A DNA stretch of 64,000 bases. It comes from JAJDIA01 sp031555145. GTDB taxonomy: Bacteria; Bacteroidota; Bacteroidia; Bacteroidales; Tannerellaceae. The stretch spans positions 1-64,000 of the forward strand of contig JAVBUR010000005.1 in NCBI GenBank assembly GCA_031555145.1. The letters are read 5' to 3'. Below the pieces are notes generated by a model that saw only the letters and a list, made by a program, of their open reading frames with translations, was not told where the DNA came from and did not search any database. Both the position numbers and the translations under genes were made by a program. This document shows, piece after piece, positions 35,237 to 44,650 of the stretch (positions are counted from its first letter, which is position 1; every line of letters begins with the position of its first letter).

Positions 35237-36190
35237 ATGAAGAATATTTTGGTTATTGGTTCTACCGGTCAGATTGGATCGGAATTGACCATGAAATTGA
35301 GAAGTTTGTACAGTGGTAATGTAGTGGCCGGATACATCTCCGGAGCAAAGCCGACAGGCGAATTGTTGGAGTCAGGTCCTGCCGCTCTTGTAGACATTAC
35401 CAGTGAACAACAGATCGCCGAAGCTGTATCCAAATACAAAATCGACACAATCTACAACTTGGCGGCCCTTTTGTCGGCCGTAGCGGAAGCTAAACCTCAA
35501 CTGGCTTGGAAAATTGGGATGGACGGACTGTTTAATGTCCTCGAAGTAGCCCGCGAATTGAACTGTGCGGTATTTACGCCCAGCTCTATCGGTGTGTTTG
35601 GTAACAATACGCCTAAAGACCGGACACCGCAGGATACGATCCGCAACCCGCGTACGATGTACGGGGTGACCAAAGTATCAGGCGAGTTGCTGAGCGACTA
35701 TTACAACATCCGTTTCGGTGTAGATACACGCGCTGTCCGTTTCCCGGGACTGATCTCTTACGTAACTCCTCCGGGAGGTGGCACGACCGACTACGCGGTG
35801 GATATCTACTACTCGGCCGTTAAGGGAGAAACATTTGAATGCCCGCTGGCCGCCGGTACCTTTATGGATATGATGTACATGCCGGATGCTCTCCGTTGCG
35901 CGATTGAAATCATGGAAGCCGATCCGACGAAATTGCTCCACCGCAATGCGTTCAACGTAACGGCCATGAGCTTCGACCCGGAAATCATTGCCAACAATAT
36001 CAAACGATATATTCCCGACTTCAAGATGACCTATACGCCGGACCCGCTCCGTCAGGCCATCGCCGATTCATGGCCCAACTCGCTCGACGATACGTGCGCC
36101 CGCCAGGAATGGGGCTGGAAGCCGGAATACGATCTGGATGCGATGACACGCGAAATGTTGTCGAAACTGGGAGAACGTTTCGGTAAATAA
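35237..36190 (+). CDS. tdh: SDR-type L-threonine 3-dehydrogenase
   Basis: A 317-residue extended short-chain dehydrogenase. It has the NAD motif ILVIGSTGQIGSEL, the typical LAALLSAVAEAKP region, the catalytic S/T-YxxxK (PRTMYGVTKVSGELLSDYY) and the PGGGTTDYAVDIYYSAVKG stretch characteristic of the short-chain threonine dehydrogenases. It oxidises threonine to 2-amino-3-ketobutyrate, the substrate of the adjacent divergent kbl gene product. Followed after 15 bp by an RsbW-like ATPase gene. Confidence 0.9.
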   Translation: MKNILVIGSTGQIGSELTMKLRSLYSGNVVAGYISGAKPTGELLESGPAALVDITSEQQIAEAVSKYKIDTIYNLAALLSAVAEAKPQLAWKIGMDGLFNVLEVARELNCAVFTPSSIGVFGNNTPKDRTPQDTIRNPRTMYGVTKVSGELLSDYYNIRFGVDTRAVRFPGLISYVTPPGGGTTDYAVDIYYSAVKGETFECPLAAGTFMDMMYMPDALRCAIEIMEADPTKLLHRNAFNVTAMSFDPEIIANNIKRYIPDFKMTYTPDPLRQAIADSWPNSLDDTCARQEWGWKPEYDLDAMTREMLSKLGERFGK

Positions 36191-36205
36191 ACCACTGAAC
36201 CACAC

Positions 36206-36625
36206 ATGCACAAACAACTGGTCATCAAAAACCTCCTGTCCGAAATCCCCAGTCTGGCGGAATTCATGGAGGCGTTAGGGAAAGAAATGCAACTTCCCGA
36301 AGTGTTGACTATGCGTTTAAACCTCGTGTTGGAAGAAGCGGTTTCTAATATAATAATGTATGCCTATCCGGATAAGCAGGCCGACGATATCTCCATTGAT
36401 ATTGACAAGACGGCGGATCTGCTGACTTTCAGCATTAAGGATCGGGGTATCCCTTTTGATCCCACCCAGGTGGAAGAGGCGGATATCTCGTTGCCGGCGG
36501 AAAACCGGCCGATCGGTGGACTGGGCATCTATATTATCCGTACAATCATGAGCGAAGTTGCTTATGAACGGACAGGCAACTGCAACCTGTTTATCATGCG
36601 AAAGAAACTGGACGGCCCTCATTGA
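36206..36625 (+). CDS. RsbW/SpoIIAB-like serine-kinase/anti-sigma-type ATPase
   Basis: A 139-residue stand-alone HATPase_c domain with N-box LNLVLEEAVSNIIMYAYP, G1 box IKDRGIPFDP and G2 box GGLGIYIIRTIM. Proteins like this phosphorylate an anti-anti-sigma partner or bind a sigma or other regulator in partner-switching systems. No STAS-domain partner or PP2C phosphatase gene is visible nearby. It is probably co-transcribed with tdh (15 bp gap) and ends at a strong terminator. Confidence 0.8.
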   Translation: MHKQLVIKNLLSEIPSLAEFMEALGKEMQLPEVLTMRLNLVLEEAVSNIIMYAYPDKQADDISIDIDKTADLLTFSIKDRGIPFDPTQVEEADISLPAENRPIGGLGIYIIRTIMSEVAYERTGNCNLFIMRKKLDGPH

Positions 36626-36645
36626 ACCGACAGGACATATAGTAG

Positions 36646-36686
36646 AGTAGGAGAGAACGAAAGCGTTTTCTCCTACTTTTGTTTTT
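36646..36686 (+). terminator. Terminator after the RsbW-like gene
   Basis: Fourteen-bp arms (36646-36659 and 36664-36677) with one G-U pair and the 4-nt loop AAAG, followed by a T-rich tract. Confidence 0.9.
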
Positions 36687-36778
36687 CTGTGCCGTATTGT
36701 TTTGATTTTGAACTATATTGTACCGTTTAGTTTAGATTTTATAACAGCTTGAAAATCTGCCGCTGTGAAAATCTGTAC

Positions 36779-36786
36779 TATATTTG
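36779..36786 (+). promoter_or_regulatory. Bacteroidales -7 box before the AraC regulator gene
   Basis: TATATTTG, an exact TAnnTTTG match 61 bp upstream of the start codon. Confidence 0.5.
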
Positions 36787-36847
36787 CAATACTGTAAACA
36801 GTCATTTGTGAATAGAGTACCATGAAAAGAAACTTATTTGAGAGGCG

Positions 36848-37699
36848 ATGAAACCACTACTCAAATACCTTCAATTACTACACGCTGAATTCAAGAATAT
36901 TGAGTTGGCCAGTGTGTTCCGATTCAAGTCTTTTGAACGGGGGGAGAACTTTGGCCCTCATCGTCATCAGCGGATCGAGATCAACTTTATTCAGAAAGGC
37001 TCTTGTACCATGGTCTTTGGCGATGAAAGTGCAACGTTCCAGGAGAATGAGATGATGATCCTACTGCCCCTGGTCGAGCATACCTTTATTCCGCACGAAA
37101 AAGGAGTCTCCCTGATGCAACTGGAGTTTATGCCGGACCTGTTCTACCTGGTGGCCGAAAGTGAAGGACAGGACCTCTCCCTATATGAGAAGATATTCTC
37201 GGATAAAAGCGGGCGGAAGTATATCAAAATCATCAACAATATCCGGCTGATTCGAGCCGTACAACGCATTGTCGACGAACTGATCGACGAGAAGCAATCG
37301 TACGACCTGCTGGTGCTGATCTATTATGCCGAACTGCTGCTACTGATCTCTCGTCAGATGATGCACCCGGCGTTGCCGATCAAGGAAGGGCCGCTGCCCC
37401 ATGCCTTGGCCATCATACAGGCGTCGTTTACCTATAATATATCCATGAAGGATGTCGCCAGTCAGTGTGGTGTCAGCGAGCGCTACCTGCGTAAACTGTT
37501 CTCTTCGCAACTGCATATCTCCTATACGGACTATATCAATGAGCTACGTATCAATAAGGCGAAGGAACTGCTGCATCACACGCACCAATCCGTCAAAGAG
37601 GTCGCTTACCTCTGCGGATTCCATTCGGTGGAATACTTCAGCCGGGTATTCAAGCAACATACCAACACGTCTCCAAGCAACTATAATCTAACAAAATAG
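36848..37699 (+). CDS. AraC-family transcriptional regulator with cupin sensor domain
   Basis: A 283-residue regulator. The N-terminal half is a cupin-like sensor (FGPHRHQRIEINFIQKG, FQENEMMILLPLVEHTF); the last 100 residues hold two helix-turn-helix motifs (ISMKDVASQCGVSERYLRKLF and SVKEVAYLCGFHSVEYFSRVF). Located 23 bp ahead of the GH95-like gene on the same strand, so it probably controls the following glycan-degradation genes in response to a sugar. Confidence 0.88.
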   Translation: MKPLLKYLQLLHAEFKNIELASVFRFKSFERGENFGPHRHQRIEINFIQKGSCTMVFGDESATFQENEMMILLPLVEHTFIPHEKGVSLMQLEFMPDLFYLVAESEGQDLSLYEKIFSDKSGRKYIKIINNIRLIRAVQRIVDELIDEKQSYDLLVLIYYAELLLLISRQMMHPALPIKEGPLPHALAIIQASFTYNISMKDVASQCGVSERYLRKLFSSQLHISYTDYINELRINKAKELLHHTHQSVKEVAYLCGFHSVEYFSRVFKQHTNTSPSNYNLTK

Positions 37700-37722
37700 C
37701 AACTATAATCTAACAAAGAAAC

Positions 37723-40017
37723 ATGAAGAAAACGCTTACACTCGTATACCTGTTAACCGGTATCCTGTTGCTATCCTCCTGTAGAGGAGGCGAAGTCGCA
37801 TTGACGGCTTCGGAGAACGATCTTGTCTTTACTGAATTAGCCTCCACTTGGGACGAAGGGATGCCGCTCGGGAATGGGATCGTTGGCAGTCTTGTCTGGC
37901 AAAAAGACTCATCCTTGCGGTTGTCACTGGATCATGTCGGGCTTTGGGACCAGCGTCCGATGGTAAACAGGGATTCACTTTCGATCCGCAATTTCAAATG
38001 GGTACAGGAACAGGTGCAGAAAAATGATTACAGGCCGGTGCAAATGATGTACGACCTGCCATATGATACCTCCGCTTTCCCAACAAAGATCCCTGGTGGC
38101 GCCTTGGAGTTCAATATCGCTTCGTTGGGAAAAGTGGACTCCGTACGTTTGTACCTGAAGAACGCCCTCTGTGAAGTGAAATGGGAAGGAGGCGCTACGA
38201 TGCAAACATTCGTCCATGCCACCGAAAACAAGGGATGGTTCCGCTTTGAGAATGTACCCGATGGTTTCCGTCCGACACTGGTATCTCCGGTCTATCAGGC
38301 TGCATCCGATGGTGTTTCAAGTCCGGTGACCGGGCAAGACTTGCGGCGTTTGGGCTATCCGCAAGGAGAAGTGACGGAAAAAGGGAATACATTGATCTAC
38401 CACCAACCCGGTAGTGAAGGGTTTTACTACGAGATCGCAGTGAGTTACCGCCGCACAGGTCAAGACCTCGAAGGAATATGGACGATTATACCGAAACCGG
38501 AAGAGGGCAAAGTGACTCAATCCATAGATATCTATACTGCACTGGCCCTGAAACAGGGATTTTTAGCATCGTATGTCACACACAACATCTGGTGGGATAA
38601 CTACTGGGCACAATCGTCGGTGGCTGTTCCCGATCCGGTTTTGACAAAGCAATACTATAACGAGATGTACAAGTTCGGTTCGGCAGCCCGCAGTTATTCT
38701 CCTCCTGTGTCTCTACAGGCTGTCTGGACGGCCGACAACGGAAAACTTCCGCCCTGGAAGGGAGACTTCCACCACGACCTCAATACGCAACTCAGCTATT
38801 GGCCTTGCTATACGGGTAACCACCTGGAAGAAGGAACGGGATACCTGAATTACCTCTGGGAAACAATGCCTGTCAATAAACAATATACACAAGAATACTT
38901 TGGCGTGTCGGGCTTGGCTGTTCCCGGTGTAGCCACGCTCAAAGGCGAACCGATGGCCGGCTGGATCCAGTATTCCTTCGGGCAGACGGTATCAGCCTGG
39001 CTCTCCCAGCACTTTTACCTGCACTGGAAATATTCGCAAAATAGGGATTTCTTGAAAAATCGCTCCTATCCATATATAAAGGATGTGGCTGTATTCCTGG
39101 ATGAAATCGCTGTGCGCGACGCTGATTCGAAACGAAAACTGGCAATCAGTTCCAGCCCTGAGATCTACGACAACAGCATCCATGCCTGGTTTCAGACCAC
39201 TACCAACTACGACCTGGGACTAATTCGGTTTGTCTATATGGCGGCTGCCGAAATGGCTACCGAACTCGGATTAACGGCAGAAGCCGAACAATGGAAAACC
39301 ATCCTGTCCGAATGGCCTGATGTGGACCTGGATGCAGACAGCGCACTGACATTTGCTAAGGGCTTCCCCTATAATGAATCGCATCGCCACTTCTCCAACC
39401 TGATGGCTTTCCATCCGCTGGGACTGATTGACTGGAGCAATGGGACACGGGATCAGGAGATCATTAAAGCAACCATCCGGAAACTCGATGAGTACGGCCC
39501 TGATTATTGGTGCGGTTATTCCTATAGCTGGTTAGGCAACCTGAAAGCCCGTGCCATGGATGGCGAAGGAGCAGCAAAGGCGCTGAAGATCTTTGCCGAA
39601 CATTTCTGTTTGAAAAACACCTTCCATGCCAATGGCGATCAGACAAAGCAGGGATATTCCCGGTTCACCTACCGTCCGTTTACGTTGGAAGGGAATATGG
39701 CTTATGCATCGGGACTGCAAGAAATGCTGCTGCAAAGCCATACTGGGACGATCCGTTTATTCCCCGCTATTCCTGCCGACTGGAAGGATGTATCATTCGA
39801 CCGGCTGAGGGCGATGGGTGCCTTCCTGGTATCCGCCCGAATGGAAGGCGGGAAAGTGATACAGATCACCGTCCAATCGGAAAAAGGCGGCGCGTTGCAT
39901 CTGCAAAAACCGGGTGACGGTTCCTATAAAGAAGCAAGCAACAGACCGTTAATGGAGAAAAACGGTTGTTGGGTAGTCGAAATGAAAGCCGGAGAAACAC
40001 TACATCTGACAATTTAA
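37723..40017 (+). CDS. GH95-like glycoside hydrolase lipoprotein
   Basis: A 764-residue protein with a lipobox (LLLSSC). The fold markers of GH95 alpha-L-fucosidases/galactosidases are present: the N-terminal beta domain start MPLGNGIVGSLVW, an (alpha/alpha)6 region with HHDLNTQLSYWPCY, the candidate general acid E480 in SSSPE, WCGYSYSWLGNLKARAMDGE, and a C-terminal beta domain beginning IRLFPAIPADWKD. Key positions differ from classic GH95: the usual NxN is D352-L-N354, and the usual DGN motif is LEGN with Glu656. It likely acts on alpha-linked fucose or a related sugar, but the substrate may be shifted. The GH2 gene follows after 13 bp. Confidence 0.75.
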   Translation: MKKTLTLVYLLTGILLLSSCRGGEVALTASENDLVFTELASTWDEGMPLGNGIVGSLVWQKDSSLRLSLDHVGLWDQRPMVNRDSLSIRNFKWVQEQVQKNDYRPVQMMYDLPYDTSAFPTKIPGGALEFNIASLGKVDSVRLYLKNALCEVKWEGGATMQTFVHATENKGWFRFENVPDGFRPTLVSPVYQAASDGVSSPVTGQDLRRLGYPQGEVTEKGNTLIYHQPGSEGFYYEIAVSYRRTGQDLEGIWTIIPKPEEGKVTQSIDIYTALALKQGFLASYVTHNIWWDNYWAQSSVAVPDPVLTKQYYNEMYKFGSAARSYSPPVSLQAVWTADNGKLPPWKGDFHHDLNTQLSYWPCYTGNHLEEGTGYLNYLWETMPVNKQYTQEYFGVSGLAVPGVATLKGEPMAGWIQYSFGQTVSAWLSQHFYLHWKYSQNRDFLKNRSYPYIKDVAVFLDEIAVRDADSKRKLAISSSPEIYDNSIHAWFQTTTNYDLGLIRFVYMAAAEMATELGLTAEAEQWKTILSEWPDVDLDADSALTFAKGFPYNESHRHFSNLMAFHPLGLIDWSNGTRDQEIIKATIRKLDEYGPDYWCGYSYSWLGNLKARAMDGEGAAKALKIFAEHFCLKNTFHANGDQTKQGYSRFTYRPFTLEGNMAYASGLQEMLLQSHTGTIRLFPAIPADWKDVSFDRLRAMGAFLVSARMEGGKVIQITVQSEKGGALHLQKPGDGSYKEASNRPLMEKNGCWVVEMKAGETLHLTI

Positions 40018-40030
40018 AACGTACTATATC

Positions 40031-43000
40031 ATGTTGACAATGTTCTTTTTTTCTCGTCTGATCGTTCGTTCATTCGTTCAGGTAAGGGCGGTTGTTTGCC
40101 TGTTGACCGTCAGTCTGTTGTCCGGTCAGGTCGGCAAAGCCGACGAAATACGGAGTTATCAGCGCCCGCAATCCGTTCAGGGAGTGAATCAACCCGTGTT
40201 GTCGTTGAACGGCATGTGGCAGTTCCAATTTTCCCCGGAAGGAAAGACATATGATGTCGCAGTCCCTGGCGAACTTGCCATGCAAGGCTTTGCCATCGAA
40301 CACGATAAGGCATATACCTACTTCAAGACATTCAATCTACCTGCTTCTTACAAAGGAAAACAAATCATCCTGCGTTTCGACGGTGTATACAGCCACGCAC
40401 GGCTTTTCGTCAACGGCGCATTTGTGAGGGAGCATAATGGCGGGTTTACCCGTTGGGAGACCGATATTACCTCGTTTGCCAAACCGGGACAAGAAAATGA
40501 GATCCGGATGGAAGTGACCGACCGTCTCGACGAGATATCTTATGCCTCAGGGTATGCGCACCATCCGGTCGGTGGCATACTGCGGGATGTGAGTGTGTTT
40601 GTGCTTCCCCAGGCTTCGCTTTGCGATTTCGGGGTGGTCACACAGTTGGATACCCTGTATCAGGATGCCAAACTGAAGCTCAGCTATTCCATTAGCAATA
40701 GTAAAAATGTAAAGATCGTCTATACCCTTACGGGGGCAAACGGAACAAAGATAACCAAGGAATTCCCTGTCAGGCAGGATGGCCTCCGTACGGACAGCTT
40801 CGATGTGAAACAACCGTTGAAATGGGATAGCGAACACCCGAACCTATACACACTGAACGTTTCCGTCCGGCAGGGTGGGAGAGAAGTGTACAATTTTAGT
40901 AACCGGGTCGGTTTTCGCGAAGTGAAGATCGTCGGCAACCGTATGCAGGTCAACGGCCAACCGGTGAAGTTGCGTGGCGCCTGCCGTCACGATATCCACC
41001 CCGAATTAGGCCGTACCTCGACAGCAGAGATGGATAGCCTCGACGTTGTGTTATTCAAAGAGTCCAATATGAACTTTGTGCGCACATCACATTATCCACC
41101 AACAGAAAAGTTCCTGGAAAACTGTGACCGTTTCGGCATCTATGTCGAATGTGAATCAGCCGTATGTTTTGTCGATACCTATCGTCAGAAGAACTATGCT
41201 CCCGGCCAATCGCAAAACGATCCCGCATTTGCCGCCCAATATGTCTCTCAATGCCAGGAAATGGTGAAAAGCTTCCGGTCGCATCCCTCCATCCTGTTCT
41301 GGTCCATCGGGAATGAAAGCGTTTACGGTTCGAACTTCCAGCAATCCTGGGATTGGGTGAAGGCCAATGACCTGACTCGTCCGGTTATTTTCAGTTATCC
41401 GGGCTCGGAACGGGAGAAGAACAAAGTGTATGATATCCTAAGTATGCACTATCCGTATGTAGATGGTAACCTTTCCCAGTGGGGAATGACTACGCAGCGT
41501 TTCCAGGGACACGGTATCCCTGCCCTGTTCGACGAATGGGCACATCCCGCCTGCTATACTTACAATACCTTACAGATTGATCCCAATATCCGCGAATTCT
41601 GGGGAATGTCGATCGATATGATGTGGAATAATTTGTTTGAATCGCCCGGAGGCTTAGGTGGAGCAATCTGGGGGTATGTAGATGAGATATTCATGCTGCC
41701 TGTCCCCAAAGAAGGAAAACCATATTGGAAAGAATTTGCTCATACTGCCAAGCCCGAAGGTTTCCAAGGCAACTGTGTAGGATACGGCGAATGGGGTATC
41801 GTTGATATCTGGCGGAGAAAAAAACCGGAATTCTGGTCCACTAAAAAGGCTTACTCCCCCGTCCGTTTATTGGTAGAGAAAATAGAGGAGTTCTCCCCCG
41901 TCCAACGTTTAGTCTTGCCGGTATACAACCGTTTTGATCATACGAACCTCCATGAGATAAAGGGATACTATACCTATAAAGGTGTCCGCAAAGAACTACA
42001 ACTGCCAGCTATCGCTCCCCATCAGAAGGGAATGCTAGTGTTACCTGCCGCCGACTGGGTGGATGGCGAAACCTTGAAGGTAGAGTTTATTGCACAGGAT
42101 AACGGGCTGATCGATGCCTACCTCCTGCCGATCGGAGAGCAAAAGATCGACTTGCCCAAGACCGCTTTCAACGGCAAACTCTCGGTGGAAGACAGCGCCG
42201 ACAAACTGATTGTCAGAGGTAACGGCTTTGTGATTCCTTTCTGCAAGGAAAGCGGTTTGATCTGCAATGCCGAATCGAATGGGAAAGTCGTGATCGAAAA
42301 AGGTCCTTTCCTGAATATGGATGTCAACCTGAACCACCTGACAGGCGCCGAAGTACGCAGCAAAGCACGCAATTTCTTATCTGCAGATGTCGATTGGAAA
42401 AAGACAGGCTTTACATATACCGAAAAAGATGGTCAGGTACAGGTTAAACTATCCGGAACGTACGACTTTGTATCAGTCGATATCGATATCATGATCTCTG
42501 CTGAAGGGAAACTCGAATTCAACTACACTACCCGAGGCGAACCTAACGGCTACGTCCGTGAGAGCGGATTGCGCTTCCACCTCTCCGACGCCCTGGATCA
42601 CCTTGCCTGGAAACGGAAAGGTTACTGGAACTTCTATCCCGAAAATCAATTTGCCGGAAACGAAGGCAGCGTTTCATTCTATGACAGCAAGCAGGCCGCC
42701 TATGGGCAGCAACCGGTTCAGGGTTGGCAATCAGACAACCGTAACTACTTCTATTGGGCGGACGAAGGCGCTGGCAGCAAGAAGCCATTGACAGTAGCCG
42801 CACAGGGGATGAAAGAAAACATCTATTCCTATACCTTGTCTGCCAACGGAAAGGGTGGCCTCTCAGTCGTTTCGGCTACAGCCTCAACGGCTTGCCGTAC
42901 TATCCGGTTGTCTGATGAACAGTTGATGCTCTATACCAACAACCGATGGGATTATCCGGAGATTGCCTGGGGAAACTACTGCAAGACCATAGAGAATACC

Positions 43001-43036
43001 CCTTGTTACGGAAAGATCACATTGGTTTTGTTTTAA
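40031..43036 (+). CDS. GH2 family beta-glycosidase (beta-galactosidase-like), copy 1
   Basis: A 1001-residue enzyme with a probable signal peptide. Domain order: sugar-binding jelly roll (LSLNGMWQFQF, VPGELAMQGF, ILRFDGVYSHARLFVNG), immunoglobulin-like domain, TIM barrel (VKLRGACRHDIHPE, NFVRTSHYPP) and C-terminal beta domains. The acid/base is E429 in WSIGNES, the nucleophile E502 in LFDEWAHP. The second GH2 gene at 59757 is a clear paralogue. Very likely the partner of the GH95-like enzyme in breaking down one glycan in the periplasm; beta-galactoside specificity is inferred. Confidence 0.87.
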   Translation: MLTMFFFSRLIVRSFVQVRAVVCLLTVSLLSGQVGKADEIRSYQRPQSVQGVNQPVLSLNGMWQFQFSPEGKTYDVAVPGELAMQGFAIEHDKAYTYFKTFNLPASYKGKQIILRFDGVYSHARLFVNGAFVREHNGGFTRWETDITSFAKPGQENEIRMEVTDRLDEISYASGYAHHPVGGILRDVSVFVLPQASLCDFGVVTQLDTLYQDAKLKLSYSISNSKNVKIVYTLTGANGTKITKEFPVRQDGLRTDSFDVKQPLKWDSEHPNLYTLNVSVRQGGREVYNFSNRVGFREVKIVGNRMQVNGQPVKLRGACRHDIHPELGRTSTAEMDSLDVVLFKESNMNFVRTSHYPPTEKFLENCDRFGIYVECESAVCFVDTYRQKNYAPGQSQNDPAFAAQYVSQCQEMVKSFRSHPSILFWSIGNESVYGSNFQQSWDWVKANDLTRPVIFSYPGSEREKNKVYDILSMHYPYVDGNLSQWGMTTQRFQGHGIPALFDEWAHPACYTYNTLQIDPNIREFWGMSIDMMWNNLFESPGGLGGAIWGYVDEIFMLPVPKEGKPYWKEFAHTAKPEGFQGNCVGYGEWGIVDIWRRKKPEFWSTKKAYSPVRLLVEKIEEFSPVQRLVLPVYNRFDHTNLHEIKGYYTYKGVRKELQLPAIAPHQKGMLVLPAADWVDGETLKVEFIAQDNGLIDAYLLPIGEQKIDLPKTAFNGKLSVEDSADKLIVRGNGFVIPFCKESGLICNAESNGKVVIEKGPFLNMDVNLNHLTGAEVRSKARNFLSADVDWKKTGFTYTEKDGQVQVKLSGTYDFVSVDIDIMISAEGKLEFNYTTRGEPNGYVRESGLRFHLSDALDHLAWKRKGYWNFYPENQFAGNEGSVSFYDSKQAAYGQQPVQGWQSDNRNYFYWADEGAGSKKPLTVAAQGMKENIYSYTLSANGKGGLSVVSATASTACRTIRLSDEQLMLYTNNRWDYPEIAWGNYCKTIENTPCYGKITLVLF

Positions 43037-43101
43037 CGTTAAAATAAACGTGCATAGCGTAAAGTCATGGGATGCCAATGCACTAAAAAGAACATATCGA
43101 A

Positions 43102-43728
43102 ATGAAAAGAGTAATATTATCTTGTTTCGTTTTATTGTGTGTTTCGTTCCTGTCTGCACAATTCCCTCGTGTATATGATTTCGAAGTGAATCCTTCATGG
43201 CATCAATTGACTCTCTATAACTACAACCTGGATTCTACCCGGATAGCAGAAAACGACATTACCGTATACCTGAACAAAAGCCTGAATGAAGGAGGGTTGG
43301 GTTTATCCGGAAATCAACAATTCTATGCGTATGATTTCTGGAATCATCGGCTGATCGGACTAATTGATAGAAACCAACCATTCCGGCAAACATTACGACC
43401 AGGCGAAGCACGGATGATCTCGTTGCATGAAAAAGAAAACAATCCGCAATTTATCTCTACCAACCGGCATATCATGCAGGGATATCTCGATCTGAAAAAC
43501 GTAAATTGGGAGGCTAAAAGCCTGACTTTATCCGGAACAGCTTCCGTCGTAGCAGACGATACCTATGTTATTGTCGTTGCCACAAACGGATACAAAGCCC
43601 AAAAAGTAAAAGCAAGTTCGGGAAAAGCCATTGTCCGGAATATCAATGATGAAAACGGCACCATTGAAGTAGTCATCGACAGTAAACAAAACCGGGATAT
43701 CCGGTGGAGTTTGTCGTTCAGCAAATAA
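43102..43728 (+). CDS. Exported beta-sandwich protein resembling a glycosidase C-terminal domain
   Basis: A 208-residue protein with a signal peptide (MKRVILSCFVLLCVSFLSAQ). It is beta-rich and carries LYNYNLDSTR, FYAYDFWNHRLIG, LRPGEARMISLHE and a QFISTNRHIMQGYLDL stretch. These are reminiscent of the C-terminal accessory domain of large Bacteroidales alpha-galactosidase-type (GH27/GH36-like) enzymes, which contain a PGExRxxS...HPQxxSTSRHIxQG pattern. Here it is separate, with no catalytic domain. It follows the GH2 gene by 65 bp and may assist its enzyme neighbours. The family resemblance is from memory and moderate. Confidence 0.6.
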   Translation: MKRVILSCFVLLCVSFLSAQFPRVYDFEVNPSWHQLTLYNYNLDSTRIAENDITVYLNKSLNEGGLGLSGNQQFYAYDFWNHRLIGLIDRNQPFRQTLRPGEARMISLHEKENNPQFISTNRHIMQGYLDLKNVNWEAKSLTLSGTASVVADDTYVIVVATNGYKAQKVKASSGKAIVRNINDENGTIEVVIDSKQNRDIRWSLSFSK

Positions 43729-43751
43729 GAACCTTTGGTCAGCGTTGGTTC

Positions 43752-43763
43752 CTCCCCGGGGAG
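43752..43763. terminator. Short GC-rich palindrome between convergent genes
   Basis: CTCCCCGGGGAG is a perfect 12-bp palindrome in the 37-bp gap between the beta-sandwich gene and the convergent SGNH hydrolase gene. Weak as a terminator, since it has no T-run. Confidence 0.3.
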
Positions 43764-43765
43764 TT

Positions 43766-44518
43766 CTATGGGGTAATTCTCTTTTTCAGGCTTTTTGCCC
43801 AAAAGGCTCCCAATTTTTCCGCTCCGGCAACATTCGGATGAAGATAGAAAACCCCTGACCGACCATTCTCAGCGAAGAAATACGTCGTCGCGTGTTTCTT
43901 GAAAAATCCGAAAGCGTCCCTGTCTCCCTTATATACATAGGAAGGCCGGTTTTTCGCCAATGCGTCCAGATGCGGGGTATAACTTTCGAGGCGCGCCAGT
44001 CCTTCTTCCAGATAGGAGGCCCCATTATGCGTATTCGGGCTATACCAGACCGGGCGATGCAGGACAAACAGACTAAGCGGATACCGGGCATGGAGGCTGT
44101 CGATAATCAAAGCCAGGTTCTCCTGATATTGCTTCGGAGAAACGGGTGAACCGTTCGGCCCTTTGGTCGCGCTGTCATTGGTGCCAAGCATAATGGAGAA
44201 CACCAATGGGACACCCTTTTCATACAACGTATCGGCAGCGTTGATTATATGACGGAAATACGTATCCGTAGCCGGCAGGAAATCGACTGTCGTATTACCA
44301 CTTTTCCCGCAATTGGCATACTTTACAACATATCCCATTTCCTCCAGGCATTTCACCGCAACGGCAGGCGGTGCTTCCGACTGGGGATTCTTCAGAATCA
44401 CTCCTTGCGTAATACTGTTTCCGATAAAGACAATATTGCATTTCGATGCCGGCTTCTCAGCATACACGCAAACAGACAGAAAAAACAGAATAGCAGTACA
44501 GATAAGTGATGATTTCAT
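43766..44518 (-). CDS. Exported SGNH/GDSL-family hydrolase
   Basis: About 250 residues from MKSSLICTAILFFLSVCVYA at 44518; the longer frame from 44557 would bury the signal peptide. SGNH blocks: VFIGNSITQG (catalytic Ser), NCGKSGNTT, MLGTNDSATKGP and the C-terminal YLHPNVAGAEKLG (His). Such enzymes deacetylate or de-esterify glycans, and this one lies next to a GH95-like/GH2 locus, suggesting removal of acetyl groups from the same substrate. A -7 box lies at 44546-44553. Confidence 0.82.
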   Translation of the reverse strand: MKSSLICTAILFFLSVCVYAEKPASKCNIVFIGNSITQGVILKNPQSEAPPAVAVKCLEEMGYVVKYANCGKSGNTTVDFLPATDTYFRHIINAADTLYEKGVPLVFSIMLGTNDSATKGPNGSPVSPKQYQENLALIIDSLHARYPLSLFVLHRPVWYSPNTHNGASYLEEGLARLESYTPHLDALAKNRPSYVYKGDRDAFGFFKKHATTYFFAENGRSGVFYLHPNVAGAEKLGAFWAKSLKKRITP

Positions 44519-44545
44519 CTCAAGTAGATTAAGTTGTAAAGCATG

Positions 44546-44553
44546 CAAATCTA
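44546..44553 (-). promoter_or_regulatory. Bacteroidales -7 box before the SGNH hydrolase gene
   Basis: Reads TAGATTTG on the minus strand, an exact TAnnTTTG match 28 bp upstream of the start codon. Confidence 0.5.
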
Positions 44554-44650
44554 ACAAAGATTAGCCGAAAACACCACTTTATCTTAAGAATAGTACCCGA
44601 TAGTGCCGTTTTGTACAAAGAATCCAGGTACTATCAGGCCGTCTGCGTTT

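Noticed and set aside
43102..43728. Calling the 208-residue protein a glycosidase
   Set aside because: No catalytic domain is present; only an accessory-domain resemblance is seen.
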